Shown one piece after another: positions 48,270-58,600 of a DNA stretch of 64,000 bases. The translations under genes and the position numbers were made by a program. A model generated the notes under the pieces. That model searched no databases, was not told the origin of the DNA, and saw only the letters and a list, made by a program, of their open reading frames with translations. This stretch comes from Stentor roeselii (lineage: Eukaryota > Ciliophora > Heterotrichea > Heterotrichida > Stentoridae). Location of the stretch: NCBI GenBank assembly GCA_006503475.1, contig RSEH01000158.1, positions 48,794-112,793 of the forward strand, in the 5' to 3' direction. Position 1 is the stretch's first letter, and the number at the start of each line of letters is the position of its first letter.

Positions 48270-49148
48270 CTATTCAATGTGAATTAGCTGATCACAAAGA
48301 GCCACATCTAACCTAATTGCTTGTATCAAGTCATCAATTTTCCTGAAACTCGCTTCAGACCTCAAATAAAAACTCAGCTCGCATCTCAGAAACATTCCCA
48401 CAAGACTTTCTCTAAATTCATTCAAAATATAAACCTCATAAGACAAATCCTTATTCTCATAAAAAGGACACCATCCAACATTAACAGCGCCTTTGTACCT
48501 ATTCCCATTAAACTCCACAATTCCCGCATAAACGCCAGGTAAAATATCCATCTTTCCAGAGAAGTCAACATTTGCAGTAGGAAAGCCGATTTCTCTGCTG
48601 CCTCTTCCAAACCCAGTGCAAATTATTCCTTGAATCAAGATTTTTTCTGTTAATTCAAAGGCGCCATTCCAAGGAACATTTTCAAAAAGATAATCAAAGT
48701 CCAAATTTTGACTATCAACAAAAACAGTAGAAATTCCTCTTTCCTGTAAATATTTGTTAACCCTTTCATTTGCTGTCAGGACTTTTTGATACCCAGAGCT
48801 GACATCTTGGTACCTGACAAGTTTTAATGCATTTTTCTGTTCTTCAATTCCATTTCCCTCTAAAATCAAGTCAAAAAGTTCATTTTCGACATTGCTGAGT
48901 ACGTCGATGCCAGTCTCGACGTATTTTTGAAACAAGGTAAAGCCTTCAGGCCGAAACCTGACAGTTTTAAATACTTTTTTCTCATCCAAGTGAAGACTAT
49001 CAATTCCTGCAAGTTCATTTAAAGCCTCAGTGACATTTTTCGCAATAAGGTCAAGTTGACTATTGAAAAAGAATTGTTTTTTCCTAGCAATTCCAAGTAC
49101 CATGAAGTTAAATTGAAAAATAAGGTCGATATCAACAAGTACCTTCAT
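48270..49148 (-). CDS. RFK: Riboflavin kinase with N-terminal extension
   Basis: Residues about 160-285 form a riboflavin kinase domain: IQGIICTGFGRGSREIGFPT with ANVDF (the G.G.GS..LGFPTAN signature for ATP and riboflavin), PGVYAGIVEFNGNRYKGAVN with VGWCPFY, then the C-terminal YEVYILNEF with E and catalytic Asp/Glu motifs. It phosphorylates riboflavin to FMN in the cytosol. The first 155 residues are not kinase; they start MKVLVDIDLIFQFN and could be a degenerate HAD-like domain (as in plant bifunctional FMN hydrolase/kinase), but the DxD motif is not in a clear HAD context. Length 292. Confidence 0.85.
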   Translation of the reverse strand: MKVLVDIDLIFQFNFMVLGIARKKQFFFNSQLDLIAKNVTEALNELAGIDSLHLDEKKVFKTVRFRPEGFTLFQKYVETGIDVLSNVENELFDLILEGNGIEEQKNALKLVRYQDVSSGYQKVLTANERVNKYLQERGISTVFVDSQNLDFDYLFENVPWNGAFELTEKILIQGIICTGFGRGSREIGFPTANVDFSGKMDILPGVYAGIVEFNGNRYKGAVNVGWCPFYENKDLSYEVYILNEFRESLVGMFLRCELSFYLRSEASFRKIDDLIQAIRLDVALCDQLIHIE

Positions 49149-49219
49149 GTTTATCTAATCCCCTTCTTACTGAAGAGTCAGTATTGTAAATAAAAATTGA
49201 TTACCCTATTTTTATCTAA

Positions 49220-50596
49220 TTATCTCTTCTTCGCCGGTGACCAGACACTTCTAGAAATAGACCGAGTGGCATGCGAAATGGTCTTCTCAGTCCTCTCCTC
49301 CTTCTCCGGCACCTGCCTCAAGTCCGACCCAGTATACAACTGCCTGGGCCTTCCAATCTTCTTAACAGGGTCCGACATCATTTCACTCCACTGAGTGATC
49401 CACCCAATAGTCCTAGCCAAAGCAAAGATAACAGTGAACATATCACGTGGAATTCCAATAGCTTCTAAAACAATCCCAGAGTAAAAGTCAACATTCGGGT
49501 ACAACTTCCTTCTAACAAAATAATCATCAGCCAAAGCCCTCTGCTCCAACTCGACAGCGATTCTAAGAACCTCAACATCATGTCCTCCAATGACTTCTAA
49601 CACCTTATGAGCGATTTGTCCCATTATTTTACTTCGAGGGTCGAAATTTTTATAGACTCTGTGACCGAAGCCCATCAATCTTGCTGAGTCTTTCGGGTTC
49701 TTCGCTCTTCTTAGATAACTTTCAGCACTGCCTGAAGTTTTGATCTCGTCAAGCATTTTCAGCACTGCCTCGTTCGCTCCTCCGTGCATCGGGCCCCAGA
49801 GACTTGCGATTCCTGCAGCGATGCAGGCGAATGGGTTGGCTTGAGAACTTCCAGCGATTCGCACTGTTGAGGTACTCGCGTTTTGCTCGTGGTCTGCGTG
49901 GAGAATGAAGATTTTTTCCATGGCGTCTACTATCACCGGGTCTACGTCGAAATCGTCGCTCATCGGGTCTGAGAACATCATGTATAAGAAGTTCTTGATG
50001 TATGAAAATTTCTTGTTTGGGTAGACTACTGGAAGACCGTACGCTGTTCTGTAGGCAACTGCTGCTATCATTGGGAACTTTGCTATTAGCTTTATAGAGG
50101 CTTTTTCACGCTCGATTGGATCGTCGTAGTTTTTTTCCTCGTGTAAAAATGCCGATAAGGCTCCTACCACACCTACCATGATGGCCATGGGATGTGCACC
50201 TTGTTGAAACGACGAGTAAAACTCAATAAGTTTTTCATGAATAAGCATTTCATTCTTAACAGCTTCTTCAAACTGGTAAAGCTGTTCAACAGTAGGCAGT
50301 TCCCCATACATTAACAAGAAGCAAGTTTCAAGAAACGAGCATTTTTCCGCGATATCCTGAATGCGATACCCTCTGTACCACAATTCTCCCTGGTCGCCAT
50401 CAATATAAGTGATCGTTGAGATGCAGCTCGATGTAGAAGTAAATCCAGGGTCAAGAGTGAAAACTCCTAACTTCTGGTAAAGTTGCCGAATATCAATCAC
50501 AGATGGACCTTGAGTCCCTTTTAGTAATGGAAGAGAAGCACTTGTACCGTCTGGAAGTGTGATTGTCACTTCTCCTTGCTTTTGACCTTCAGCCAT
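49220..50596 (-). CDS. Citrate synthase, type II (bacterial/peroxisomal form)
   Basis: The 458-residue protein has all citrate synthase motifs: GFTSTSSCISTITYIDGDQG with LWYRGYRI near the N-terminus, the substrate-binding WGPMHGGANEA (catalytic His), LMGFGHRVYKNFDPRSKIM (second His and Arg) and GIPRDMFTVIFALARTIGWI (catalytic Asp). The N-terminal ligand-sensing-like region and YRGYRI mark the type II (GltA/glyoxysomal) clade, not the short mitochondrial type I enzyme. No mitochondrial presequence is obvious (it begins MAEGQKQGEVTI). The C-terminus ends KKR, not a PTS1. It is likely cytosolic or peroxisomal and may supply citrate outside the TCA cycle or via the glyoxylate cycle. Confidence 0.94.
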   Translation of the reverse strand: MAEGQKQGEVTITLPDGTSASLPLLKGTQGPSVIDIRQLYQKLGVFTLDPGFTSTSSCISTITYIDGDQGELWYRGYRIQDIAEKCSFLETCFLLMYGELPTVEQLYQFEEAVKNEMLIHEKLIEFYSSFQQGAHPMAIMVGVVGALSAFLHEEKNYDDPIEREKASIKLIAKFPMIAAVAYRTAYGLPVVYPNKKFSYIKNFLYMMFSDPMSDDFDVDPVIVDAMEKIFILHADHEQNASTSTVRIAGSSQANPFACIAAGIASLWGPMHGGANEAVLKMLDEIKTSGSAESYLRRAKNPKDSARLMGFGHRVYKNFDPRSKIMGQIAHKVLEVIGGHDVEVLRIAVELEQRALADDYFVRRKLYPNVDFYSGIVLEAIGIPRDMFTVIFALARTIGWITQWSEMMSDPVKKIGRPRQLYTGSDLRQVPEKEERTEKTISHATRSISRSVWSPAKKR

Positions 50597-50799
50597 TTAT
50601 ATGTGGAGGAGGAAATCGCAATTGAAATATGGCTCAAAGAGAAAGAGACTGTTGTGGACTTAAAATATTTCAATGAAACTTCAGTTTTCTGTGATTTTTT
50701 CTGGAATATGTTCTCAGGGTGTTAAAAACTGGATTTTATTCTAGTTTTATTAAAGATTACAGGGTGTTAATCTTGTCAGTTGAAAAAGAGAATTAAGAA

Positions 50800-51534
50800 T
50801 TAAGTGTTTTTTATGTAGCCTAATGAATAAATATGAGCCAGGGTCTTGAAGTAAGAAAAATTCTGATATGTTGGCCCTGGGTCAATCTCCAGACTGGCCA
50901 TGTGCTGATGTTTTGATAAACTCTGGTAAAAGTAAAATAACGATGAACTTCCACAGCAATGCCAGATACCATGCCAGACCCTTAAATAATCATTATCATC
51001 ATCCAGTCCTCTGTAAAAGCAGTAAAACCCAAAGACCAAAATGGCACAACCCGGGTAAAACTTCTGAAAAAAAATCCTTGGCCTTCTATAAAAAACGATT
51101 TTCACAACTAAAATCGCGTAAAACAAAACAACAGGAATTACTGTGTTTTCAATGTCCCAAGGGTGCTTTGTTTGCATTAAAAGAGTGACAAACAACCCGA
51201 AGTAGCAAAGAGCTCGATCAGTTCTTCCTTCATATTCACTTGAGTACTTTTCTTTGACTTTATCGACGTTGTCCATCAAAAACACTGCCAAGTAGATCAA
51301 ACTCATTATTGAACCGATGTTGTCAAGTTTGTGCCAATCGGACCTTGTTATGTAAAAGGAAGGAATTTCAAGACTGTCTAGAGAATGATAAAGCAAGGAA
51401 CATAAAAAGGTAAAAAAACCTACCATGAAACCGAAAAGCATTCCTCGTTTGTATACTACGTATAAAGCTGGAAAACTTAGGAAGTTTGTAAGACCTGTTG
51501 TCACAAACATGATATATCGTTCAAAGTCTTGCAT
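50800..51534 (-). CDS. CREST-superfamily membrane protein (TMEM8/MYMK-like)
   Basis: The 244-residue protein has about seven hydrophobic segments and the histidine/aspartate pattern of the CREST superfamily (TMEM8/PGAP6, myomaker, ceramidases, PAQR): CSLLYHSLDSLEIP (YH.xD), TRSDWHKLDNIGSI (D..LD) and DYLRVWHGIWHCCG (H...H). These residues bind a catalytic Zn2+ in the family. The arrangement YH..D ... W..LD ... R.WHG.WH matches TMEM8 and myomaker (DUF3522). Family roles are GPI- or lipid-hydrolysis and membrane fusion. Here the activity is unknown; the metal site looks intact. Confidence 0.82.
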   Translation of the reverse strand: MQDFERYIMFVTTGLTNFLSFPALYVVYKRGMLFGFMVGFFTFLCSLLYHSLDSLEIPSFYITRSDWHKLDNIGSIMSLIYLAVFLMDNVDKVKEKYSSEYEGRTDRALCYFGLFVTLLMQTKHPWDIENTVIPVVLFYAILVVKIVFYRRPRIFFQKFYPGCAILVFGFYCFYRGLDDDNDYLRVWHGIWHCCGSSSLFYFYQSLSKHQHMASLEIDPGPTYQNFSYFKTLAHIYSLGYIKNT

Positions 51535-51575
51535 TATAATACATTAAATGGGATTTATGTTTGGATTTTGTTATA
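51535..51575. promoter_or_regulatory. 41-bp divergent start-to-start spacer
   Basis: AT-rich DNA with TATAAT/TTATAATGG words lies between the CREST-family and CDKL start codons. It is the only room for both promoters. Confidence 0.4.
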
Positions 51576-53058
51576 ATGGAAAAATACGAATATCTTTATA
51601 TTGTTGGCGAAGGGTATGGTTTAGGTAGAACTTATGGCAAAGTCGTTAAAGCAGTAAACAAAGAAACCGGCCAATTCGTAGCAATAAAGAAGTTCAAAGA
51701 CACAGAAGAAAACCAAACCGTAAAACGAACAGCTCTTCGAGAAATCCGAATCCTAAAAATGATGAAACATCCAAACATAGTAAGCCTATTAGAAGTCTAC
51801 CACAAAAACAAAAGAATTTACCTAGTCTTCGAGTTCGTGGACTCAACAATCCTCCAAGAAATCGAAAAACGTCCAAGCGGCCTCGATTCTCAAATGGTGA
51901 AAAAACTGTTGCTCCAAATCCTTCTCTCCATAAACCACTGCCACAGTTCTGGAGTGATTCACCGAGACATAAAGCCTGAAAATCTCTTAGTTTCCAGTAA
52001 AGGCCTTTTGAAACTTTGCGACTTTGGCTTCGCGCGGATCTTCAAACAATCAGTAAAGATGACAGAATACGTATCAACTCGCTGGTACCGGGCACCTGAA
52101 CTGCTGGTCGGCGGGAAAGACTACCGCCTTCCTGTCGACATCTGGTCAGTCGGCTGTGTTTTATTTGAGATGATAACTGGACAGCCTTTATTTCCTGGAG
52201 TTAACGACGCGGATACTTTATTTAAAATAATTAAGGTCAGAGGGCAGTTGACTGAAGAACTTGAAGAGGAAATGAAAGCGAACGTGGAGTATAATGGTCT
52301 TAAGGTATGTTTTAAATAGAAAGTTACCGCATTTCTCACAAAGGAAATCTGATGAAACTTTCGAAGTACTTGATTTGGGTTTTAAGGATTTTATTTATCG
52401 CTGCTTGGAAGTTGATCCGGCGAAAAGAGCTACTGTTGTTGAATTGCTCAGTCATCAGATGTTTGAAAGTGTTAAAGAACCTGAACGAGAACTTTCTTTG
52501 CAGAGCTTTGCCTTGAGTAAGAAACCTAAGGCGAAAATTGTGATGACTTCTAATCACACTCCTGAACCTAACAGCTATTTGAAGATCTTTGAGAAGAAAA
52601 AATCGCCGAATAATCGAAATGCTCCTAAGTTCACGGAAGAAGTAATCAAAATGAAGAAATTCTCACCGAAGTCGAATAAAAATATTGAAAAAAACTACCT
52701 TTTGCCTGATATCAGCAGAAAAGAACAAAGAAGGAAGTCTAGCTCGAAGTATATGAAAAAAATGTTGGAGATCAGAACGGATAATAAGTCTTTTGTTAAA
52801 CAGACTGAATCACCCCCGCCTGTATTGAAAAGTAGAAACCCTTCTTTAAGTTATGAGGTTTCTAATGAAAGTTTAATGAAGTCCAGCTTTGCGAATGCTG
52901 TGATGAGTAATCGACATCAAAATTTACACAAAAAAGAACAAAGACTTAACTCGCCTGGACACTTTCAAAGCAATATGGTTCTGCCTTTTAAGTATCGTGT
53001 GAAGAAAAATGATACAAGGTCGAATCATTCGAGGTTTTTACTTGTGGATAGAGATTAA
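51576..53058 (+). CDS. CDK-like (CDKL) protein kinase, two introns
   Basis: A CMGC kinase of the CDKL type. Intron 1 at 51614-51628 (GTATGGTTTAGGTAG) keeps the frame open and is easily missed; its removal turns GEG-YGLGR-TYGKV into the canonical GEGTYGKVVKA. Then come VAIKKF, REIRILKMMKHPNIV, HRDIKPENLLVSSKGLLKLC, DFGFAR, the TxY-type TEYVSTRWYRAPELL and DIWSVGCVLFEMI. A second intron is needed near 52289-52323: a 19-nt model (52305-52323) yields ..NVEYNGLKLPHF.., matching the N..F.G...P block of CDKL kinases; a 16-nt model (52289-52304) is also frame-correct. After the kinase lies a basic disordered tail of about 170 residues. CDKLs regulate cilia length. Total about 482 residues. Confidence 0.9.
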
Positions 53059-53343
53059 TTCTTAATGTTTTATAAATATTTTTATATTTGGAATATTTGG
53101 TTAAGGATTGATTTGAAGTCTTTTTTATGAGTTTTTTAGTTTTCTTGGATTGTTTAAGTGTTTTGGACTGAAATTTAGTAGTTAATTTTTTAAAGATTTG
53201 ATAATTATTTATAACGCCTTGTTTAAAAGAAGTTTGGAAAAAATTTTCGAATTAACTTGAAGATTACGTTTTTCATTTCTGAGATACTTCTAATTTAATC
53301 TTTGATTCAAAATAAAAGAATAATTAAAATCTGTTAGATAAAA

Positions 53344-54081
53344 ATGAGTTCTTCAGGAGTAAGTGAAGACCTTCCTCCATATCTCAAGTCTCAATTCACG
53401 AAATCAAACCCAGCAGGTCCAACACGTCGTCCATTAAAACTAATAAAGCCCGCTCTTCGCCAAGGTGTAAGTTCAGAGTCTCCTGTTTTTTTCCATTTAA
53501 ACCACATCTCAATCCTAGACCCCTCACAACGAAACCTTGAAATAAGTTCAACAGAATCCGACCAGAGTCGTTTCCTGAGCAGTCTAAAGCAAAACAACAT
53601 AAGTTTAAAGCCAAAATTTAGTTACACAGATTCACAACTGTGTCAATTCGACTACCACAACTTGAAGCCAAGTTCAATAATCGACTTATCCGCCGATAAA
53701 AGTCCGAAACTCAAGGACCAGACCCGCTTTCGTCAAGAGTTTCAAACTCATCTTTCTCAAGGATTCGGCAAGTCAAGAGGACAATGCACTGTTGAAGCTA
53801 TGCAACCTAAAGTGCCGAGATACCTTCAAGGGCAAATCGATATATTGAAGCAGAAACTCAGCTTGAGTCAGAAACATGAAGGCAGGTATAGAATGAAAAC
53901 TGGGAAAAATATTATGAATTCTACTATCGCTGGAATTCCTTGCTTGACTCCGGCACTTAAGAAGAAACAGATGGAAAGGAGGACTAGTACTCCTTCGACT
54001 ATTGATGAACTTGATCAGTTTGAGAGGAACCAACTAAGTCTTTATTCCAACCTTCAAACGAGGAGAATATATGAATTTTAA
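53344..54081 (+). CDS. Hypothetical protein
   Basis: The 245-residue protein is not recognised. It is largely disordered and Ser/Gln/Lys-rich with a C-terminal basic helix region (KVPRYLQGQIDILKQKLSLS) and TPALKKKQMERRTSTPSTID. It has no signal or membrane segment. The gene sits 38 bp upstream of the MFSD12-like gene on the same strand, but they are unlikely to be co-functional. Confidence 0.65.
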   Translation: MSSSGVSEDLPPYLKSQFTKSNPAGPTRRPLKLIKPALRQGVSSESPVFFHLNHISILDPSQRNLEISSTESDQSRFLSSLKQNNISLKPKFSYTDSQLCQFDYHNLKPSSIIDLSADKSPKLKDQTRFRQEFQTHLSQGFGKSRGQCTVEAMQPKVPRYLQGQIDILKQKLSLSQKHEGRYRMKTGKNIMNSTIAGIPCLTPALKKKQMERRTSTPSTIDELDQFERNQLSLYSNLQTRRIYEF

Positions 54082-54119
54082 ATAACCATAAACATGAAGA
54101 TTCTTGTAGTGTTGAATAA

Positions 54120-55592
54120 ATGGCAGATTCATCTCTGTTAAAGACAAAATATGATGGTCTTACCACTTTCTCCACCTGGCTCTACGGAGTAGGTCACGTT
54201 CTAAACGATCTCTGTGCAGCCTGTTGGTTCAACTACTTACTTTACTTCATAGCAGCAGTTCAAGGTCAGTCAAGTGCAGTTGCAGGGTAAGTTATATCTA
54301 GTTCCGTGATTCTCGCCGGGCAACTTGCTGACGGAATCTTTACTCCAATAGTCGGTCTTTATTCCGACAAGTTCGACACACGCTTCGGCAAAAGAAAGCC
54401 TTGGTACTTCATCGGCACAATAATCGTTCCTATTTCCTTTTTCTTCGTCTTCGAAGAGTGCTACCCATGCCAGTCCGCTAGTGGCAGTTCAAAAATGATA
54501 ATCGCGATAATCTGGTACTGTTTTTTTGCTTCTCTTTTCAACGTCGGCTGGGCATCAATCCAGATCTCGCACATGTCGCTGATCCCGTCGTTGTCTCCAT
54601 TGAAAGAAACGAAAGAAAAGCTGATTGGAATCCGAAATGGTTTTACTTATATTTCGAACATTACAGTACTTTTAGTGGCTTTTTTACTGTTTAAGACGGT
54701 GGATAATCCTCAAATCGAATTTACTATTCTTAGTATCTGCATGTTGGCAATAGGGGTGACGATTAATGTGCTTTTTCTTCTTTTCATTGATGAAGTCGGG
54801 CTTTCGAAGATCGCTCATCACAGTTATCGACAACTTGGCTCTATGCTCACGGGTCAAGGGGTCAAGCTGGAGACTCCGAATACCGAAGAAGAAGAAGTGA
54901 CTTATGAAACTCCTGCAAAACAAGAAGATGAAGAAATTATCACTTGGAAAGAATGGGTAAAAAGAGGGCAACTCTACGCGGTTGGAGCAGCTTACATGCT
55001 AGCTAGGCTTTCCAACAATGTAGCAACTGCCATGATGCCTTTTTACCTTACCGCAGTTTTACATGTAGATGGTGTGAAAACTGTGAAAAAAGCTCATGAG
55101 AAGACACCCTGGCAAATAGCGATTATTCCTTTATGCTTATATGTCGGAAGTACTGGAATGAGTTTTCTTATCAAGTCCCTCAGTCACAAGATTTCAAGAA
55201 AAAGGCAGTTCTTAATTGGCGTCTTGCTCACAACAATCGCAGGAGTTCCCATGTTTTTCTTAACACCCGAACTGGAATACGTCATGATGCCAGTCGCTGT
55301 CGTTTATGGTATCGGCTTTTCATTCACTCTTAACAACTCCATGGGCTTCGTCGCTGCTTTTGTTGGAGAACATGGAAAATCTGCTGCTTTTGTCTGGGGA
55401 TTCATTAGTTTGTTTGACAAGTTCTCATCTGGGATTGGACTTTTCTTGTTGACTAATTTGGGAAGTCTTGATAGCGCTTCTTATATCAGGTTCGCTGTTG
55501 CTGGGGTGCCTTTGATCGCTTCAGTTGCTGGAGGAGTTTCGATATTTTTCATTAGGACTGTGCAGGAGTACTCTGTCACTCCTGGGCATTGA
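54120..55592 (+). CDS. MFSD12: MFSD12-like major-facilitator transporter, two exons
   Basis: A first exon from ATG at 54120 joins after removal of 54287-54301 (GTAAGTTATATCTAG) to give 485 residues. The join completes TM1/TM2: GVGHVLNDLCAACWFNYLLY then AGQLADGIFTPIVGLYSDK, which match MFSD12 ([22 protein letters not shown].ADG...P.VG...D). About twelve hydrophobic helices follow, with the GKRKPWYFIG loop (GPRKAW in animals). In mammals MFSD12 imports cysteine/cystine-related substrates into lysosomes and melanosomes. The GPH-like fold suggests a cation-coupled transporter. The stop is TGA. Confidence 0.88.
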
Positions 55593-55635
55593 GGTTTAGA
55601 GTAATTAGAATTGATTGAATCGGGCTTTGGTTATT

Positions 55636-58600
55636 ATGAGAAGGAAAAATGTTAAACGAAAATCGACTGAGCATGACTCGTGTGTCAAAAGAAGGAAAAT
55701 TGAACGGGTTGATCGAGGTTCTTTGAAATGTGGCGATTTTGTAGGATTGGGAAAGGATATTGTTAAACTGATTTTCCAGTTTCTTGAGGTTTTTGTGGTT
55801 TATAAGGTCGTGCCATGCGTTTGTAAACACTTTTACTGGATTTCAGAAGAAATTTGTATGAGTCATTTTCAAGTCTCTTTAAAGGAAAAACGATTGGATT
55901 CTAAGATTGTGATTAAGACCGTTTCCAATTGGGAGTTAAGTAAACTTGAAAGGTTTCATTTACTTGAAAAACTGAGCATTAAGCAAGGTAACATTTTAGA
56001 AAACTTACCAAGTCTTGCAGATATGCATCCCTACACAACATTCGAAAGCCAAGTTTTCCAGCAACTCTTAAAAGTGAATCCCTTGACTCACCTAACAACC
56101 CTTGAACTAAATCTAGTTCGCTTCGACCTATTATCCTTTACACATCTCTTAGAGCCACTTAAAACTTTATCCACCCTGCACCTAAGTATTTTCCAATACT
56201 CTGAATCAGTTCTGTCAGCATTTACAAAATCAAGCAAATCTCTTCCAACTTCTGTAAAATCCTTAAAAACCCTGAAACTAATTTTTTGGAGCCCGTTAAA
56301 ATCTTCAGAAGTGATTCCAACTCTTTCAAAATTCCCAAAAAACTGCGAAAATTTCAGTTTAAAATTCAAAGACTCGACTTTCCTGCACTTATCCACATCA
56401 TTAAACCAAATAAACGAGAACCTGTTGATTTTAAAACTTCCTTCTCTGCTATTCGACGATTCCTCATCAGTTCAATTCTGCTCGACCCTATCAACCCTCC
56501 ATAATCTTCAAACTCTTCAAATAAGTGATTCAATCTCAAAAGCCGGTGAATTCTTTCTCACCTTTCTTCATCTTAAAATTCCTCTAAAAGTTCTAAAACT
56601 AGAGCCTGTTCAGTCCGACTTCACTTTAAAAACCGATCAAATCATGCTTTTTCTTCAATCTCTTCATTCAAAAACCCTTGAAAAGCTGAAAATGCATTCA
56701 TCTGAGGTCTTTTTATACACAAACCTGATTGACCCGAATGACCAGCCACAAAGTGGCTTCATCGATGCAGAAGTCTCTAAGAAGTTGATAGACGTTGTGA
56801 AAAAGTTCTTATCAGACTCTCCAAATCTTCATCAATTTGACTTAGAAATCAAGTTTCTCTCAGCGAAGTTCATGGTCCAACTAGCTGAAACCGTTCTTTC
56901 TTACTTGAAACCTGCAGGACTTCATCGTTTCGGAAAATTCAATCTTTTTGCATTGCAAGACGAAAAGACTTCAAAGTTCGAGATGAAGACTTTGACTTGG
57001 TTTAAGTCTCAGAATATTTTATTTCAACTTTTATTGACGGTACTTGGAAAGAATCAACGAGTGCGACATGTGGCCAAATGTTTTCCTGATACTTTTGAGA
57101 AGGGACAAAAGGGGCCGGCTTCTGAGAATGCAGGATGTTTGAAGTTGAATCCAGGGTGTTCTTCGGTTGAGTATTTCGTGACTCTTAGTCTTGCCCCTCG
57201 GGTTTACAGTGCTTTGGAGAGCTTGGACTTGTCCTCTGTTTGTATTTCTCCTTATTTACTGCACTTTTCTAAGCTCATCCTGCCGTTTACTGGCTTGAAA
57301 TGCTTGAAGTTCAGCATAAGTCACTTGCCGAAATTGCTTGAATTTAGTCTTTATGATATCTTCGCCTCTGCTGCACATTTGAAACAATTGGAGAGTATTT
57401 CAAGTAAGGTTCAAGGAAGTATTTCTCGCATGAATAAGATTTTTTATACGTTCATCAGGCATAAAAATATTCAGTCTTTTTCTTTGCATCATTGCAAGGT
57501 CCTTACTGTGCAGTCTATTAGTCAGGAACTCAGTTTGAAGGAGGTCTTCGCGAGAAACTCGATTAAAAGACTGGAATTTTCTAATTGTTCTATGACTTTT
57601 ACTAAGTTTTCACAGATCTGTGAAATACTTGCTAGCTCTTCGGTACTTCAGTCGATTGAACTTGTGGATGTCAATTTTCATTTGGATCCCTGGGAAAGAC
57701 ATTTGGAATGTGATGAGAATAAGTGGAAACATGTTTTGAAACACTTTTTTATGTTTGTGGGAAGTTTAAAGGATAAGAATCAGTATAAGTCAATTGTGAT
57801 GAGACTTAAAGAGCTTCCACCCTCCAAATTTCCAGTATTTCCACAAGTAATAGACGAATTTTTAGGACTTTGCGCTGAACTACTAAGAAATAACAGATCA
57901 CTTGAAAACTTCAGCATAATTTTTCCAATTCCTCAAGAAAGTCTTCCGAAATACAGTCAATTCTGTTTAGCTTATCTTCGAAGTAACCCAAACCTCCAAG
58001 TCTTAAACTTCTACAAAGTAAAAAAAATAATATCACAAACTATTCCAGAGATAAAAACAAAGAAATTTTTTATTCAAATGAATGCCAATATTTTCAATGG
58101 TTTCAACAAAATTCGCATTGATCCAATGGAAAATGATGAAAAATATGGAAACCTGGGGACTGTCACAGTTATGATGCCGTTAATTTTATCTGAACTTGTC
58201 AAGGAAAAAAACGATTTCGTGATAAGCACTTTTAACAGGTCTGTTCGGAAAGGAGAGCTCTTGAACCAGACCTTGTCAATAATGAGGATTGGTGGGGAGT
58301 TCACTTTATTTGAAACAACTGAAAAAACACTTATTTTGAACTGTTTGTCTGCTTGCACCACTGTTGTCAAGTTGCTTATTTTAGATATTTACCTTTATCG
58401 TATTGATATTCAGGTACTCATGAACAACCTTCCGAAAATGACAAACTTGAAAGTTTTAAAAGTAAAAAATGTCAAATATAAAGTCATTGATTTCGTCATT
58501 TTCATCTCGCCTCCTGCTTTACAAATTTTTTCACTTGTTTGCAATGATATTCAAAAAATTGATTTCACGAATTTTGCTGCTTGTTTGAAAAGGAAACGAA

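Noticed and set aside
52305-52319. Plain 15-nt intron in the CDKL gene
   Set aside because: It fits the consensus, but splicing it leads to a stop within a few codons and loses the conserved kinase C-lobe; kept only as part of the puzzle finding.
55615-55635. Upstream start of the F-box/LRR frame at a TTG
   Set aside because: Eukaryotic nuclear genes use ATG; the first ATG is at 55636.
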